The notes beneath the pieces were generated by a model, which saw only the letters and a program-made list of their open reading frames with translations, made no database searches and was not told where the DNA came from. Made by a program: the position numbers and the translations under genes. From the NCBI GenBank assembly GCA_002350705.1, contig DEFH01000053.1, forward strand, positions 125,215-189,214: a stretch of DNA of 64,000 bases, in the 5' to 3' direction. Below, in pieces: positions 48,879 through 57,952 of this stretch. Each line of letters begins with the position of its first letter. The first letter of the stretch is position 1. The DNA is from Ruminococcaceae bacterium UBA2857 (GTDB taxonomy: Bacteria; Bacillota; Clostridia; Oscillospirales; Acutalibacteraceae).

Positions 48879-50210
48879 TCATTCTATTTCATTCACAGAG
48901 TTGATGAAGGGTTCAATATAGTCAAAGTTCAGGATACCGTAAACATTTCCCTTTGTCTGTTCCTCAAAGACCTTTCCTGCATGGTCGAGATTGTCAAGGA
49001 TAATGATTTTGTCTTTGGGAATCCCTGCCAGCATGATTCTTGCGGCAAAGTCAAACCGATAGGGACCGGCACAGACAACATTTTGCAGAGTATCATCATT
49101 GAGCAGTTCAAAATTGATGTCATACAGCCATGACAAATCAAAGAAAGTATATCTTCTGCTGATTTCACGCAAGCCCAGGACAATCGTTTTCGGAGACTTG
49201 TCAAGAGCCGTATGTATGACAGCCAGATTATAAGTCGCATTGTTTTCGGCTTTGCAGTTAAGGGCAATGTATTTGCGGTCTTTTTTGACGATTTCCTGAT
49301 AGATTTTATTTTGGATGTGCTGGGCATTGAGGGAAGAAGCAATCTTATCTTCCGTGATTCCCGCAAGACTTAACACCGCATAAGCAGCGGCCATATTATA
49401 CAGATTGAAAAGAATCAGTTCATTTGCTGTCATTTTGACTTTGTTGTTGACGGTGATTTCATTCGTATCTTTATTAACAGAGGTGATGCAGAAATCGGGA
49501 ATATTTCTTGCAAAACCGCAGTTCGGACATTTGAAATCTCCCACACTGCCGTAATGCCTGTAAGAATAGGTAAGCCTTGCATGACATTTCGGGCAATAGT
49601 TTCTGTCACGGACATCATTCAACTCATTATCATAGCTTGCAAAAAACCTGTCAATGCCGAAATAGGTAATATGTTCCTTATGCAGAGAAAAGCTTTTTGT
49701 GACAGGATCATCCCCGTTGACAATGAGATGGGTGCTCTCAGGGATGCCTTTTAAGATTTCACCGGCTACAATATCAAAGTCGCCCTGTCTGGGAGGCTGG
49801 TCACGGGTGATATTGTTGATTACAAGATAGTCGGGTGTAATATATTTGGTAATGAGTTTCAGATAGCGTTCATCCACTTCCAGAACAAGGGATTCCTGCT
49901 TGAGCTTGCCTGAAAAGGAGATGTGCTTAATCACGGTAGAGGCAACACCATTGAGCAGATTGGAACCCTCCAGATTATGAGCCACACTTGTACCGTTTTC
50001 ACGCAGAGCATCTGCAATAATTCTTGTGGTAGAGCCTTTTCCGCAGCTTCCCGTCACCATAACGGTGAGTTTCGGATATTGTACGGTTTTGAGATAGCCG
50101 GGGAAAACTGTCAGAACAGCTTTTCCGGGGAAACTGCTTGCATTTTTATGCAGGAGTTTTTCTGCCAGAAAGACCGCCTTTCCCAAGAGAGTGCCTAAAA
50201 ATCGTTTCAC
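48879..50210 (-). CDS. MurT-like Mur ligase family protein, divergent
   Basis: 443 aa, GTG start. MurT amidates D-Glu of lipid II together with GatD. Shared with MurT: the order Mur ligase central domain then C-terminal DUF1727; NLEGSNLLNGVASTVI; VLEVDERYLKLI, NNITRDQ; NGDDPV; and the four-Cys zinc ribbon (Cys206, 209, 228, 231). Differences: the P-loop is TGSCGKGSTT (residues 53-62) instead of GTNGKTTTT; the usual GRFE-type segment is replaced around residues 297-307 (HIQNKIYQEIV); the C-terminal NPAG-type motif is missing (about 320-332, KAENNATYNLAVI) and the ND-ADG-D stretch is replaced, leaving FFDLSWLYD (357-364). With its GatD-like neighbour inactive in glutaminase, its reaction is uncertain. 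Confidence 0.85.
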   Translation of the reverse strand: MKRFLGTLLGKAVFLAEKLLHKNASSFPGKAVLTVFPGYLKTVQYPKLTVMVTGSCGKGSTTRIIADALRENGTSVAHNLEGSNLLNGVASTVIKHISFSGKLKQESLVLEVDERYLKLITKYITPDYLVINNITRDQPPRQGDFDIVAGEILKGIPESTHLIVNGDDPVTKSFSLHKEHITYFGIDRFFASYDNELNDVRDRNYCPKCHARLTYSYRHYGSVGDFKCPNCGFARNIPDFCITSVNKDTNEITVNNKVKMTANELILFNLYNMAAAYAVLSLAGITEDKIASSLNAQHIQNKIYQEIVKKDRKYIALNCKAENNATYNLAVIHTALDKSPKTIVLGLREISRRYTFFDLSWLYDINFELLNDDTLQNVVCAGPYRFDFAARIMLAGIPKDKIIILDNLDHAGKVFEEQTKGNVYGILNFDYIEPFINSVNEIE

Positions 50211-50489
50211 AAAATATCCACCCTTTTTTAATCAGATAACAGATTATACTATAGCACAAAATCAGAAAAATTACAGTAACTATTCCAAAAAAAAAAGCAA
50301 AAATTTTGATACGCTGCCTGCCAAAATTTTGTTAAAAATATTTGACCGTTGCGGATTGCCGTGAGGGATTTTTGAAAGGACTGCCTGAAAAATCGCTGAA
50401 CAATATTGACAATAAAACTAAAATATTATACAATTATTTCATATGTGCAGCATATTGTACTGTATCATTTTTAGAAAGGACGTTATGGA

Positions 50490-52387
<1,898 letters not shown>

Positions 52388-52455
52388 TTGGCACTTGCAA
52401 GAAAAAAAGAAACTTGCTATAATGGTGTTATTAATTTTGAAAGGAAGAGGAAAAA

Positions 52456-52869
52456 ATGTCTTTTGGTATTTTGGACACAGCCGCAGCCGCTGCTTCCACA
52501 GCAGCCCAGTCAAATCCCTGGCAGATGGTAATGATGCTCGGTATATGGGCAGCGATTTTTATAGCTGCCTATTTTCTGTTCATCCGTCCGCAGAGAACCA
52601 AGCAGAAACAAGAGGAAGAACTTCGCAACAGTATTGAAATCGGTGATGATATTACCACCATCGGCGGTATTGTGGGCAGAGTCATTGCCGTGCGTGATGA
52701 TGACGAGACAATCATTATCGAAACAGGCAGTGACAAGACTCGTATGAGATTCAAGAAATGGGCAATCTCATCTGTTGACACTCCCGGCAAGCAGCCGAAA
52801 AAAGATGATGTCAAAAAGTCTGACAATGACGACAGAAAAAAGAAAAAAACAGAAAAATCAGAGGACTGA
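52456..52869 (+). CDS. yajC: preprotein translocase subunit YajC
   Basis: 137 aa; part of the SecDF-YajC complex. One membrane helix (MMLGIWAAIFIAAYFLFIRPQR, in outline), the conserved FIRPQRTKQKQEEELRNS, then GDDITTIGGIVGRVIAVRDDD and the beta domain end. The C-terminal about 35 residues are a charged Lys/Asp tail, longer than usual. ATG after GGAAGAGG. Typical neighbour of tgt. Confidence 0.94.
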   Translation: MSFGILDTAAAAASTAAQSNPWQMVMMLGIWAAIFIAAYFLFIRPQRTKQKQEEELRNSIEIGDDITTIGGIVGRVIAVRDDDETIIIETGSDKTRMRFKKWAISSVDTPGKQPKKDDVKKSDNDDRKKKKTEKSED

Positions 52870-52923
52870 TTTTTCTGACATCACAGAGGACTTTCCTTAA
52901 ACGGTCAGTCCCGATAGTGTTTT

Positions 52924-52965
52924 AAGTAACCGCTGTCTTTGACTGAGGGGCGGTTACTTCTTTTT
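52924..52965 (+). terminator. terminator of the tgt-yajC operon
   Basis: AAGTAACCGC / GCGGTTACTT with a loop of 16 and a C-T5 tail. Confidence 0.85.
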
Positions 52966-53039
52966 GCATGAAAAAGTTATATTTGCTGCCCACCGGGAAT
53001 AAGTATTTAGAAAAGTTTTTGGAATGGAGAGATGATTTG

Positions 53040-53447
53040 ATGAAAGGCGAGGGCAGTAAATCCGTACCAAATCTATCTAAAATGATGAAATGTATCGGTT
53101 TCGGTGCAGTGGCAGGAATCATTCTGACATTGCTGTTTACATTGCTGGGAGCATTCGCAATGGTGAAAATGGAGACGGTGATGTATCCGGCAGTCATGCC
53201 TTTGGCAGTGGCAGCAGTGTGTCTGGGAAGTTTCGGGGGCGGCTATCTGACGGCAAGACTTCATCAGAGCATGGGAATGGCTGTGGGAGCCTTATGTGCA
53301 GTGGCGGTATTTGTCATTTTTTTGGGACTGGGAGCCGTGTTTGGCAGTCAGTTGGGAGTCGTTTCGCTGCTGAGAGCAGTGCCGGCGGTGATTTCGGGAG
53401 CAATCGGCGGAATTTTGGGTGTCAACAGGCGAAAAAGAAGAAAATAA
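53040..53447 (+). CDS. TIGR04086 family membrane protein
   Basis: 135 aa, four hydrophobic helices: FGAVAGIILTLLFTLLGAFA, VMPLAVAAVCLGSFGGGYL, GMAVGALCAVAVFVIFLGLG and AVPAVISGAIGGILGV. This is the clostridial TIGR04086 family, nearly always just before or near the SCIFF locus and of unknown function. The frame is open from an ATG at 52968, which lies in the terminator and lacks an SD; the ATG at 53040 with GGAGAG and family-typical length is preferred. Confidence 0.88.
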   Translation: MKGEGSKSVPNLSKMMKCIGFGAVAGIILTLLFTLLGAFAMVKMETVMYPAVMPLAVAAVCLGSFGGGYLTARLHQSMGMAVGALCAVAVFVIFLGLGAVFGSQLGVVSLLRAVPAVISGAIGGILGVNRRKRRK

Positions 53448-53450
53448 TGT

Positions 53451-53479
53451 TTGAATTTATCGAAAAGATATGGTATGAT
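53451..53479 (+). promoter_or_regulatory. promoter of the SCIFF locus
   Basis: TTGAAT (53451-53456), 17-base spacer, TATGAT (53474-53479), directly after the TIGR04086 stop. Confidence 0.6.
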
Positions 53480-53542
53480 AAAGATGTATACTACCGGCTG
53501 CTGAAAAAATGTGTTCGGGGCTGTGAAGAAAGGGTGATTTTC

Positions 53543-53689
53543 GTGAAGGCAACAAAGCATATCAAAACTTTGAACAATGCGAATCTGAAGGAGTCCGCTG
53601 TAAAGGGCGGCTGCGGTGAATGTCAGGCTTCCTGTCAGTCAGCCTGCAAAACTTCCTGCACAGTTGCAAACCAGAAGTGCGAGAAGTGA
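53543..53689 (+). CDS. scfA: SCIFF (six-cysteines-in-forty-five) ranthipeptide precursor
   Basis: 48 aa from the GTG at 53543, 7 bases after AAGAAAGGGTG. The conserved start KHIKTLN and the Cys-rich core GGCGECQASCQSACKTSCT, ending in NQKCEK, match the SCIFF family with six Cys (residues 24, 27, 31, 35, 39, 46). The maturase links Cys sulfur to a Thr gamma carbon, here Thr37 in the core. SCIFF peptides have been tied to cell-cell signalling in Clostridia. The radical SAM maturase is encoded next. Confidence 0.96.
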   Translation: MKATKHIKTLNNANLKESAVKGGCGECQASCQSACKTSCTVANQKCEK

Positions 53690-53718
53690 TTGTAAAGACA
53701 AAATGCAATCTGAATGTA

Positions 53719-53750
53719 AAAGGCGGATGGTTTTGTCCGCCTTTTATAAT
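53719..53750 (+). terminator. hairpin between SCIFF precursor and maturase
   Basis: AAAGGCGGA / TCCGCCTTT with loop TGGTTTTG and T4. It probably lets only part of the transcripts into the maturase gene, giving excess precursor. A TATAAT follows at 53745-53750. Confidence 0.75.
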
Positions 53751-53774
53751 TGCCGATTTAGGGGGATTTATAAA

Positions 53775-55187
53775 ATGATACACAAATATCAACTGAACGG
53801 ATATAATATATGTCTGGATGTACACAGCGGAGCCGTACACGTTCTGGATGACATAGCGTATGATGTGCTGGACTACTGCGGAGAAAATATGACCGAAAAG
53901 GCACCTGAAATCATGTATACCGAACTTTCGGAAAAGTATGACAGGGACGAACTGACGGAAACCTATGCGGCTTTGTATGAGCTGTATGAAATGGGACAGC
54001 TTTTCTCACCCGATGATTATGAGCAGTTTGCCGATCTGATGACAAAAGCACCTATCAAGTCCATGTGCATTAATATTTCTCATGACTGCAACCTGAGATG
54101 TGAATACTGCTTTGCGGCAAAGGGAGATTTCGGTCAGGGAAGATGTCTGATGTCGTTTGAAACGGCTAAAAAAGCCATTGATTTTATCATAGCCAATTCG
54201 AGTACAAGACATAATCTGGAAGTGGATTTCTTTGGCGGTGAGCCGCTGATGAATTTTGAAGTCGTGAAACAGACCGTTGAATATGCAAGGAGCATTGAAA
54301 AACAGCACAACAAGAATTTCCGTTTCACGATCACAACCAACGGACTTCTGCTGGATGATGAAAAGATTGATTATATCAACAAAGAAATGTCCAATGTCGT
54401 GCTGTCGCTTGACGGACGAAAGGAAATCAATGATAAACTGAGAGTCACTCCGAACGGAAAAGGCTGTTATGATATTATTGTTCCGAAATATCAGAAATTG
54501 GTTTCCGAAAGAGGCGACAAAGATTATTATGTGCGTGGCACGTTCACGACTTTCAGTGAAGATTTCACGGCAGATGTTATGCACATGAAAAGCCTTGGCT
54601 TTGACCAGATTTCCATAGAGCCTGTTGTGTCTGATCCGAAGCTTGATTATTCTATTAAATACGAGGATTTGCCGAAAGTGTTCAATGAGTATGAAAAGCT
54701 CGCCAAAACGGTTATCGAAACAAGACAAAAAGGCGATTTCTTCAATTTCTTCCATTTCATGATAGACTTGAATCAGGGACCTTGTGCCATCAAGAGATTA
54801 AGAGGATGCGGCTGCGGCAATGAATACGTTGCAGTGACACCGCAGGGAGATATTTATCCGTGTCATCAGTTTGTCGGACAGGAAGAATATAAAATGGGCA
54901 ATCTGAATGACGGCACTTTTGACAATGATATGAAATTGCGCTTTGCGAAAGCCAATGTCTATTCCAAAGAAAACTGTAAAAACTGCTGGGCAAAATTCTA
55001 TTGCAGCGGCGGCTGCAATGCCAACAACTTCCAGTATGAAGGCGATATTCTGAAATCCCATAAGGTCGGCTGTGAACTGGAGAAAAAGCGTCTGGAATGT
55101 GCTATCATGATAAAAGCGGCACTGGCTGACAGCGGCGTCGAAAATGCATCCTGCGACGGTGAAGACTGTTTTGTGGAGTGCCATTAA
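53775..55187 (+). CDS. scfB: SCIFF peptide maturase, radical SAM/SPASM
   Basis: Forms the Cys-Thr thioether in SCIFF. 470 aa from the ATG at 53775 (SD GGGGG); the frame is open upstream through scfA but in another reading frame of that peptide. An N-terminal RiPP recognition element (YQLNGYNICLDVHSGAVHVLDD) is followed by the radical SAM core with Cys105-x3-Cys109-x2-Cys112 (HDCNLRCEYCFAAKGDF) and the SPASM Cys set (CAIKRLRGCGCGN, YPCHQFVG, CKNCWAKFYCSGGCNANNF). Ends with a Cys-rich tail (CDGEDCFVECH). Confidence 0.96.
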   Translation: MIHKYQLNGYNICLDVHSGAVHVLDDIAYDVLDYCGENMTEKAPEIMYTELSEKYDRDELTETYAALYELYEMGQLFSPDDYEQFADLMTKAPIKSMCINISHDCNLRCEYCFAAKGDFGQGRCLMSFETAKKAIDFIIANSSTRHNLEVDFFGGEPLMNFEVVKQTVEYARSIEKQHNKNFRFTITTNGLLLDDEKIDYINKEMSNVVLSLDGRKEINDKLRVTPNGKGCYDIIVPKYQKLVSERGDKDYYVRGTFTTFSEDFTADVMHMKSLGFDQISIEPVVSDPKLDYSIKYEDLPKVFNEYEKLAKTVIETRQKGDFFNFFHFMIDLNQGPCAIKRLRGCGCGNEYVAVTPQGDIYPCHQFVGQEEYKMGNLNDGTFDNDMKLRFAKANVYSKENCKNCWAKFYCSGGCNANNFQYEGDILKSHKVGCELEKKRLECAIMIKAALADSGVENASCDGEDCFVECH

Positions 55188-55204
55188 AAATTAACAGCAG
55201 GCTA

Positions 55205-55233
55205 TTGACAAAAATGTAAAAATATGATATAGT
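55205..55233 (+). promoter_or_regulatory. promoter of infC-rpmI-rplT
   Basis: TTGACA (55205-55210), 17-base spacer, TATAGT (55228-55233). Confidence 0.88.
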
Positions 55234-55239
55234 AGGCAG

Positions 55240-55420
55240 GTAAAACAAAGTAAAGCTATGAGCTTTCACCTGTAGGGTGTCGTCTGTTACAGGTCAATAG
55301 TATGGGAAATATCGGCAAAGGGGTTTGCCGGTTGCTTGAAACTGTTGATAATGCACGGACGATCAAACAAAGTCCGTGCTTTTCTTTATATATCAAAAAA
55401 TTTGTTGGAGGTGCTTTAAG
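55240..55420 (+). ncRNA. infC (L20-type) mRNA leader
   Basis: About 180 bases of structured leader precede infC. It contains inverted segments around ACCTGTAGGGTGTCGTCTGTTACAGGT and ends in a full terminator. In Firmicutes the infC leader is bound by L20, which stabilises the terminator and shuts off infC-rpmI-rplT. Assignment rests on position, terminator and the AUU start downstream; the exact family fold is not checked. Confidence 0.65.
55353..55387 (+). terminator. attenuator terminator in the infC leader
   Basis: GCACGGAC (55353-55360) / GTCCGTGC (55372-55379), T-rich tail from 55380. It sits before the infC SD, so it acts as a conditional terminator. Confidence 0.85.
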
Positions 55421-55939
55421 ATTAGCAAGCAGGAAATTCAGATTAACGAGGAAATTCGTGATAAGGAGATCAGAGTCATTGATTCTGACGGCAGCCAGCT
55501 CGGCATCATGTCTGCATCACAGGCACTGGACAAGGCCGCTGCCAAAAATCTTGATCTGGTGAAAATCGCACCGCAGGCAACTCCGCCTGTATGTAAGATT
55601 ATGGACTACGGCAAGTATCGCTTTGAACAGGCAAAGCGTGAAAAGGAAGCAAGGAAAAATCAGCATATTGTTGATATTAAGGAAATCAGGCTGTCACTGA
55701 ATATTGATACGCATGACTTCAACACCAAGCTCAACCATACGCAGAAGTTTATCAAAAGCGGTGACAAAGTCAAAGTGTCCATTCGTTTCAGAGGCCGTGA
55801 GATGGGACATCCCGAACTCGGTACCGAAATCATGAAGAAATTTGCCGAAGCCTGTCAGGAGTTTGCAGCAGTCGAAAAACCTGCAAAGCTGGAGGGACGC
55901 AGTATGCTGATGTTCCTCGCACCAAAGCCAAACAAATAA
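55421..55939 (+). CDS. infC: translation initiation factor IF-3
   Basis: 172 aa. The protein begins at an AUU codon (55421-55423), 7 bases after GGAGGTG (55407-55413); no ATG or GTG is available at this distance. AUU starts are known for infC in E. coli, where IF-3 itself rejects them and so controls its level. The sequence ISKQEIQINEEIRDKEIRVID then IMDYGKYRFEQAKREKEA and IRFRGREMGHPELG covers both N and C domains joined by the Lys-rich linker helix. Followed by rpmI and rplT in the classical operon. Confidence 0.95.
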   Translation: MSKQEIQINEEIRDKEIRVIDSDGSQLGIMSASQALDKAAAKNLDLVKIAPQATPPVCKIMDYGKYRFEQAKREKEARKNQHIVDIKEIRLSLNIDTHDFNTKLNHTQKFIKSGDKVKVSIRFRGREMGHPELGTEIMKKFAEACQEFAAVEKPAKLEGRSMLMFLAPKPNK

Positions 55940-55969
55940 GCAACAAAAAATTCAAGGAGGTTTCTTAGT

Positions 55970-56167
55970 ATGCCTAAGATTAAGACACACAGCGGAGCTA
56001 AAAAACGCTTTAAGCTCTCTAAAAACGGAAAGGTAATTCGTGCACACGCAAATAAATCACATATCCTCAACAAAAAGACCACCAAGAGAAAAAGAGGTCT
56101 GAGAAAAACGGTTGCTGCCGATAAGACAAATGTAGCAGCTATCAAGAAGCTCATTCCGTACAAATAA
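55970..56167 (+). CDS. rpmI: 50S ribosomal protein L35
   Basis: 65 aa with the typical start [20 protein letters not shown] and [19 protein letters not shown] after AAGGAGG. Sits 30 bases after infC and 50 before rplT. Confidence 0.98.
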   Translation: MPKIKTHSGAKKRFKLSKNGKVIRAHANKSHILNKKTTKRKRGLRKTVAADKTNVAAIKKLIPYK

Positions 56168-56217
56168 TGGAAGGCTTGTTCCCGCTTAAAAAATAACGAT
56201 TATCGGAGGTATATACT

Positions 56218-56571
56218 ATGGCACGTGTAAAGGGTGCGTTGGCAACACGCAAAAGAAGAAAAAAGGTTTTAAAGCTCGCTAAAGGCTACTGGGGTGCTAA
56301 AAGCAAGCACTTTAAAATGGCAAAAGAAGCCGTAATGAAAAGCGGCAATTATGCATATATCGGCCGTAAGCAGAAGAAAAGAGATTTCAGAAGACTCTGG
56401 ATCACTCGTATTTCTGCAGGCTGCAAGGCTAACGGTGTGAACTACTCCACCTTCATGAACGGTCTGAAAAAGGCAGGCATTACTCTTAACAGAAAGATGC
56501 TTTCCGAAATTGCGATCGCAGATCCCGCTGCTTTCACAGCTCTTGTTGAACAGGCAAAGGCTGCTCTCTAA
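56218..56571 (+). CDS. rplT: 50S ribosomal protein L20
   Basis: 117 aa, starting [22 protein letters not shown] with the long basic helix, and [14 protein letters not shown] and [14 protein letters not shown] in the globular half. Besides assembling 50S it is the expected regulator of its own operon through the infC leader. A terminator follows. Confidence 0.98.
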   Translation: MARVKGALATRKRRKKVLKLAKGYWGAKSKHFKMAKEAVMKSGNYAYIGRKQKKRDFRRLWITRISAGCKANGVNYSTFMNGLKKAGITLNRKMLSEIAIADPAAFTALVEQAKAAL

Positions 56572-56581
56572 TTAAACCGAC

Positions 56582-56616
56582 AAATGCACCTGAGTGAAAG
56601 CTTGGGTGCATTTTTA
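56582..56616 (+). terminator. terminator of the infC operon
   Basis: AAATGCACC / GGGTGCATTT with extra pairing (one mismatch), loop near GTGAAAG, T-rich tail. Confidence 0.8.
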
Positions 56617-56655
56617 TTGAGAGTGAAAAATGGAAAATGGAAAGTGGAGAGTGCA

Positions 56656-57171
56656 GTGAAAAAAGAAAATATTGTTTTGATAGGAATGCCCGGCTGCGGC
56701 AAAAGTACGGTTGGCGTGGTGCTGGCGAAAATGCTGGGCTATCGGTTTATGGATTCCGACTTGCTGATACAGGAAAGTGAAAACAGGCTTTTAAGCGAGA
56801 TTATCGAGCAGGATGGTCTGAACGGTTTCAATGCCATTGAAAACAAAATCAATGCGTCTATCAATGTCAAAAGGAGTGTCATTGCAACAGGCGGAAGTGT
56901 TGTCTATGGACAGGAAGCGATGGAGCATTTAAAGGAAATCGGTGTGATCGTCTATATCAGGCTTCCGTATGAGAAAATCAGGAAGCGTCTCGGCAACCTT
57001 GCCAAAAGAGGGGTTGCCATTCAGAAAAATCAGACATTAAAGGATTTATATAACGAGCGTGTACCGCTGTACGAAAAATATGCAGATGTAATCATTGATG
57101 AAAGCAGCATGGATATTTCACAGACGGCATCGCTCATAAAGGAAAAATATGATGATTACAAGCAAAGATAA
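56656..57171 (+). CDS. shikimate-kinase-like protein with altered substrate site
   Basis: 171 aa from the GTG 7 bases after GGAG (56646-56649); an upstream ATG at 56584 lies in the terminator. The P-loop is GMPGCGKST (residues 10-18). Asp35 (FMDSDLL), Glu62 and the C-terminal Arg135 (RVPLYEKYAD) of shikimate kinases are present. But the shikimate-binding Arg of the FRxxE motif (Arg58 in M. tuberculosis AroK) is Asn59 (GFNAIEN), and the GGG of the product loop is GGS (residues 79-81). A purine-rich tract (GAAAAATGGAAAATGGAAAG) lies just before the start. The true substrate may not be shikimate. Confidence 0.82.
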   Translation: MKKENIVLIGMPGCGKSTVGVVLAKMLGYRFMDSDLLIQESENRLLSEIIEQDGLNGFNAIENKINASINVKRSVIATGGSVVYGQEAMEHLKEIGVIVYIRLPYEKIRKRLGNLAKRGVAIQKNQTLKDLYNERVPLYEKYADVIIDESSMDISQTASLIKEKYDDYKQR

Positions 57172-57931
57172 CGACATGATCAAACAGGTATCAAAACTGT
57201 TGTCGAGTGCCTCTTACAGACGGGAAACAGGAAATTTTGTGGCAGAGGGAGCAAGACTTTGCAGTGACGGCGTTTTGTCGGGAGCAAAAACGGATCTGTT
57301 TCTGTATACCCAAAGGGCAAAGGAAAAATATCCCGAAGAATTTGCACAAGTGATGGCGGCTGCCAAAAAAAGCTGTGAAATCAGTGAACCGCTTCTGAAA
57401 AAAATTTCCGATACCAATTCCCCTCAAGGATTTTTGTGTGTTTTTCGGACACTTGACAAAAAAAGTTTATCGTATAAAATAAAGAAGAAAGAACGCTATG
57501 CAGGACTGGAAAATATACAGGATCCCTCGAATATGGGAACCATTCTGCGAACAGCCGAAGCACTGGGCATAAACGGTGTGATTGTGTCAAAGGACTGCTG
57601 TGATATATACTCTCCAAAAGTCGTGAGAGGAAGTATGGGAGCGGTGTTCAGGGTTTCTGTCATCACAGCGGAGAATTTCACGGACTATATCGCACAGCTT
57701 ACAAAAGAGGGAATCCTTACATACGCCTCTACACCGAGAAATGCTGAAAATATCGAAACGGTTGATTTTTCGGAGGGAGGTGTGATGCTGATCGGCAATG
57801 AGGGAAACGGTTTGAAAGAGGAAACGATCCGTGTATGTTCCGGGCGTGTCGGAATAGAAATGAAAGGCAGAGCAGAATCTCTCAATGCAGCGGCAGCAGC
57901 AGCAATTTTGCTGTACAGGTTTCAGGGATAG
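57149..57931 (+). CDS. TrmH/SpoU family RNA methyltransferase
   Basis: 260 aa. The N-terminal substrate-binding domain (KQVSKLLSSASYRRETGNFVAEGARLC) resembles the L30e-like region of RlmB-type enzymes. The SPOUT domain carries motif 1 ENIQDPSNMGTILRTAEALG, motif 2 LIGNEGNGLKEE, and motif 3 MKGRAESLNAAAAAAILLY, which make the AdoMet knot. It 2'-O-methylates rRNA or tRNA; the target is not clear. It overlaps the kinase-like gene by 23 bases; an alternative start at 57152 is possible. Confidence 0.92.
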   Translation: MMITSKDNDMIKQVSKLLSSASYRRETGNFVAEGARLCSDGVLSGAKTDLFLYTQRAKEKYPEEFAQVMAAAKKSCEISEPLLKKISDTNSPQGFLCVFRTLDKKSLSYKIKKKERYAGLENIQDPSNMGTILRTAEALGINGVIVSKDCCDIYSPKVVRGSMGAVFRVSVITAENFTDYIAQLTKEGILTYASTPRNAENIETVDFSEGGVMLIGNEGNGLKEETIRVCSGRVGIEMKGRAESLNAAAAAAILLYRFQG

Positions 57932-57952
57932 GACGGAAAGAGGTGTCGTCTG

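Noticed and set aside
52968..53039. N-terminal extension of the TIGR04086 protein from the ATG at 52968
   Set aside because: That ATG follows a terminator T-run directly, has no SD, and would add 24 residues not typical of the family.
55240..55400. T-box or other amino-acid riboswitch
   Set aside because: No T-box motif (TGGNACCGCG-like) is present, and the genes downstream are infC-rpmI-rplT; an L20-type leader explains it better.
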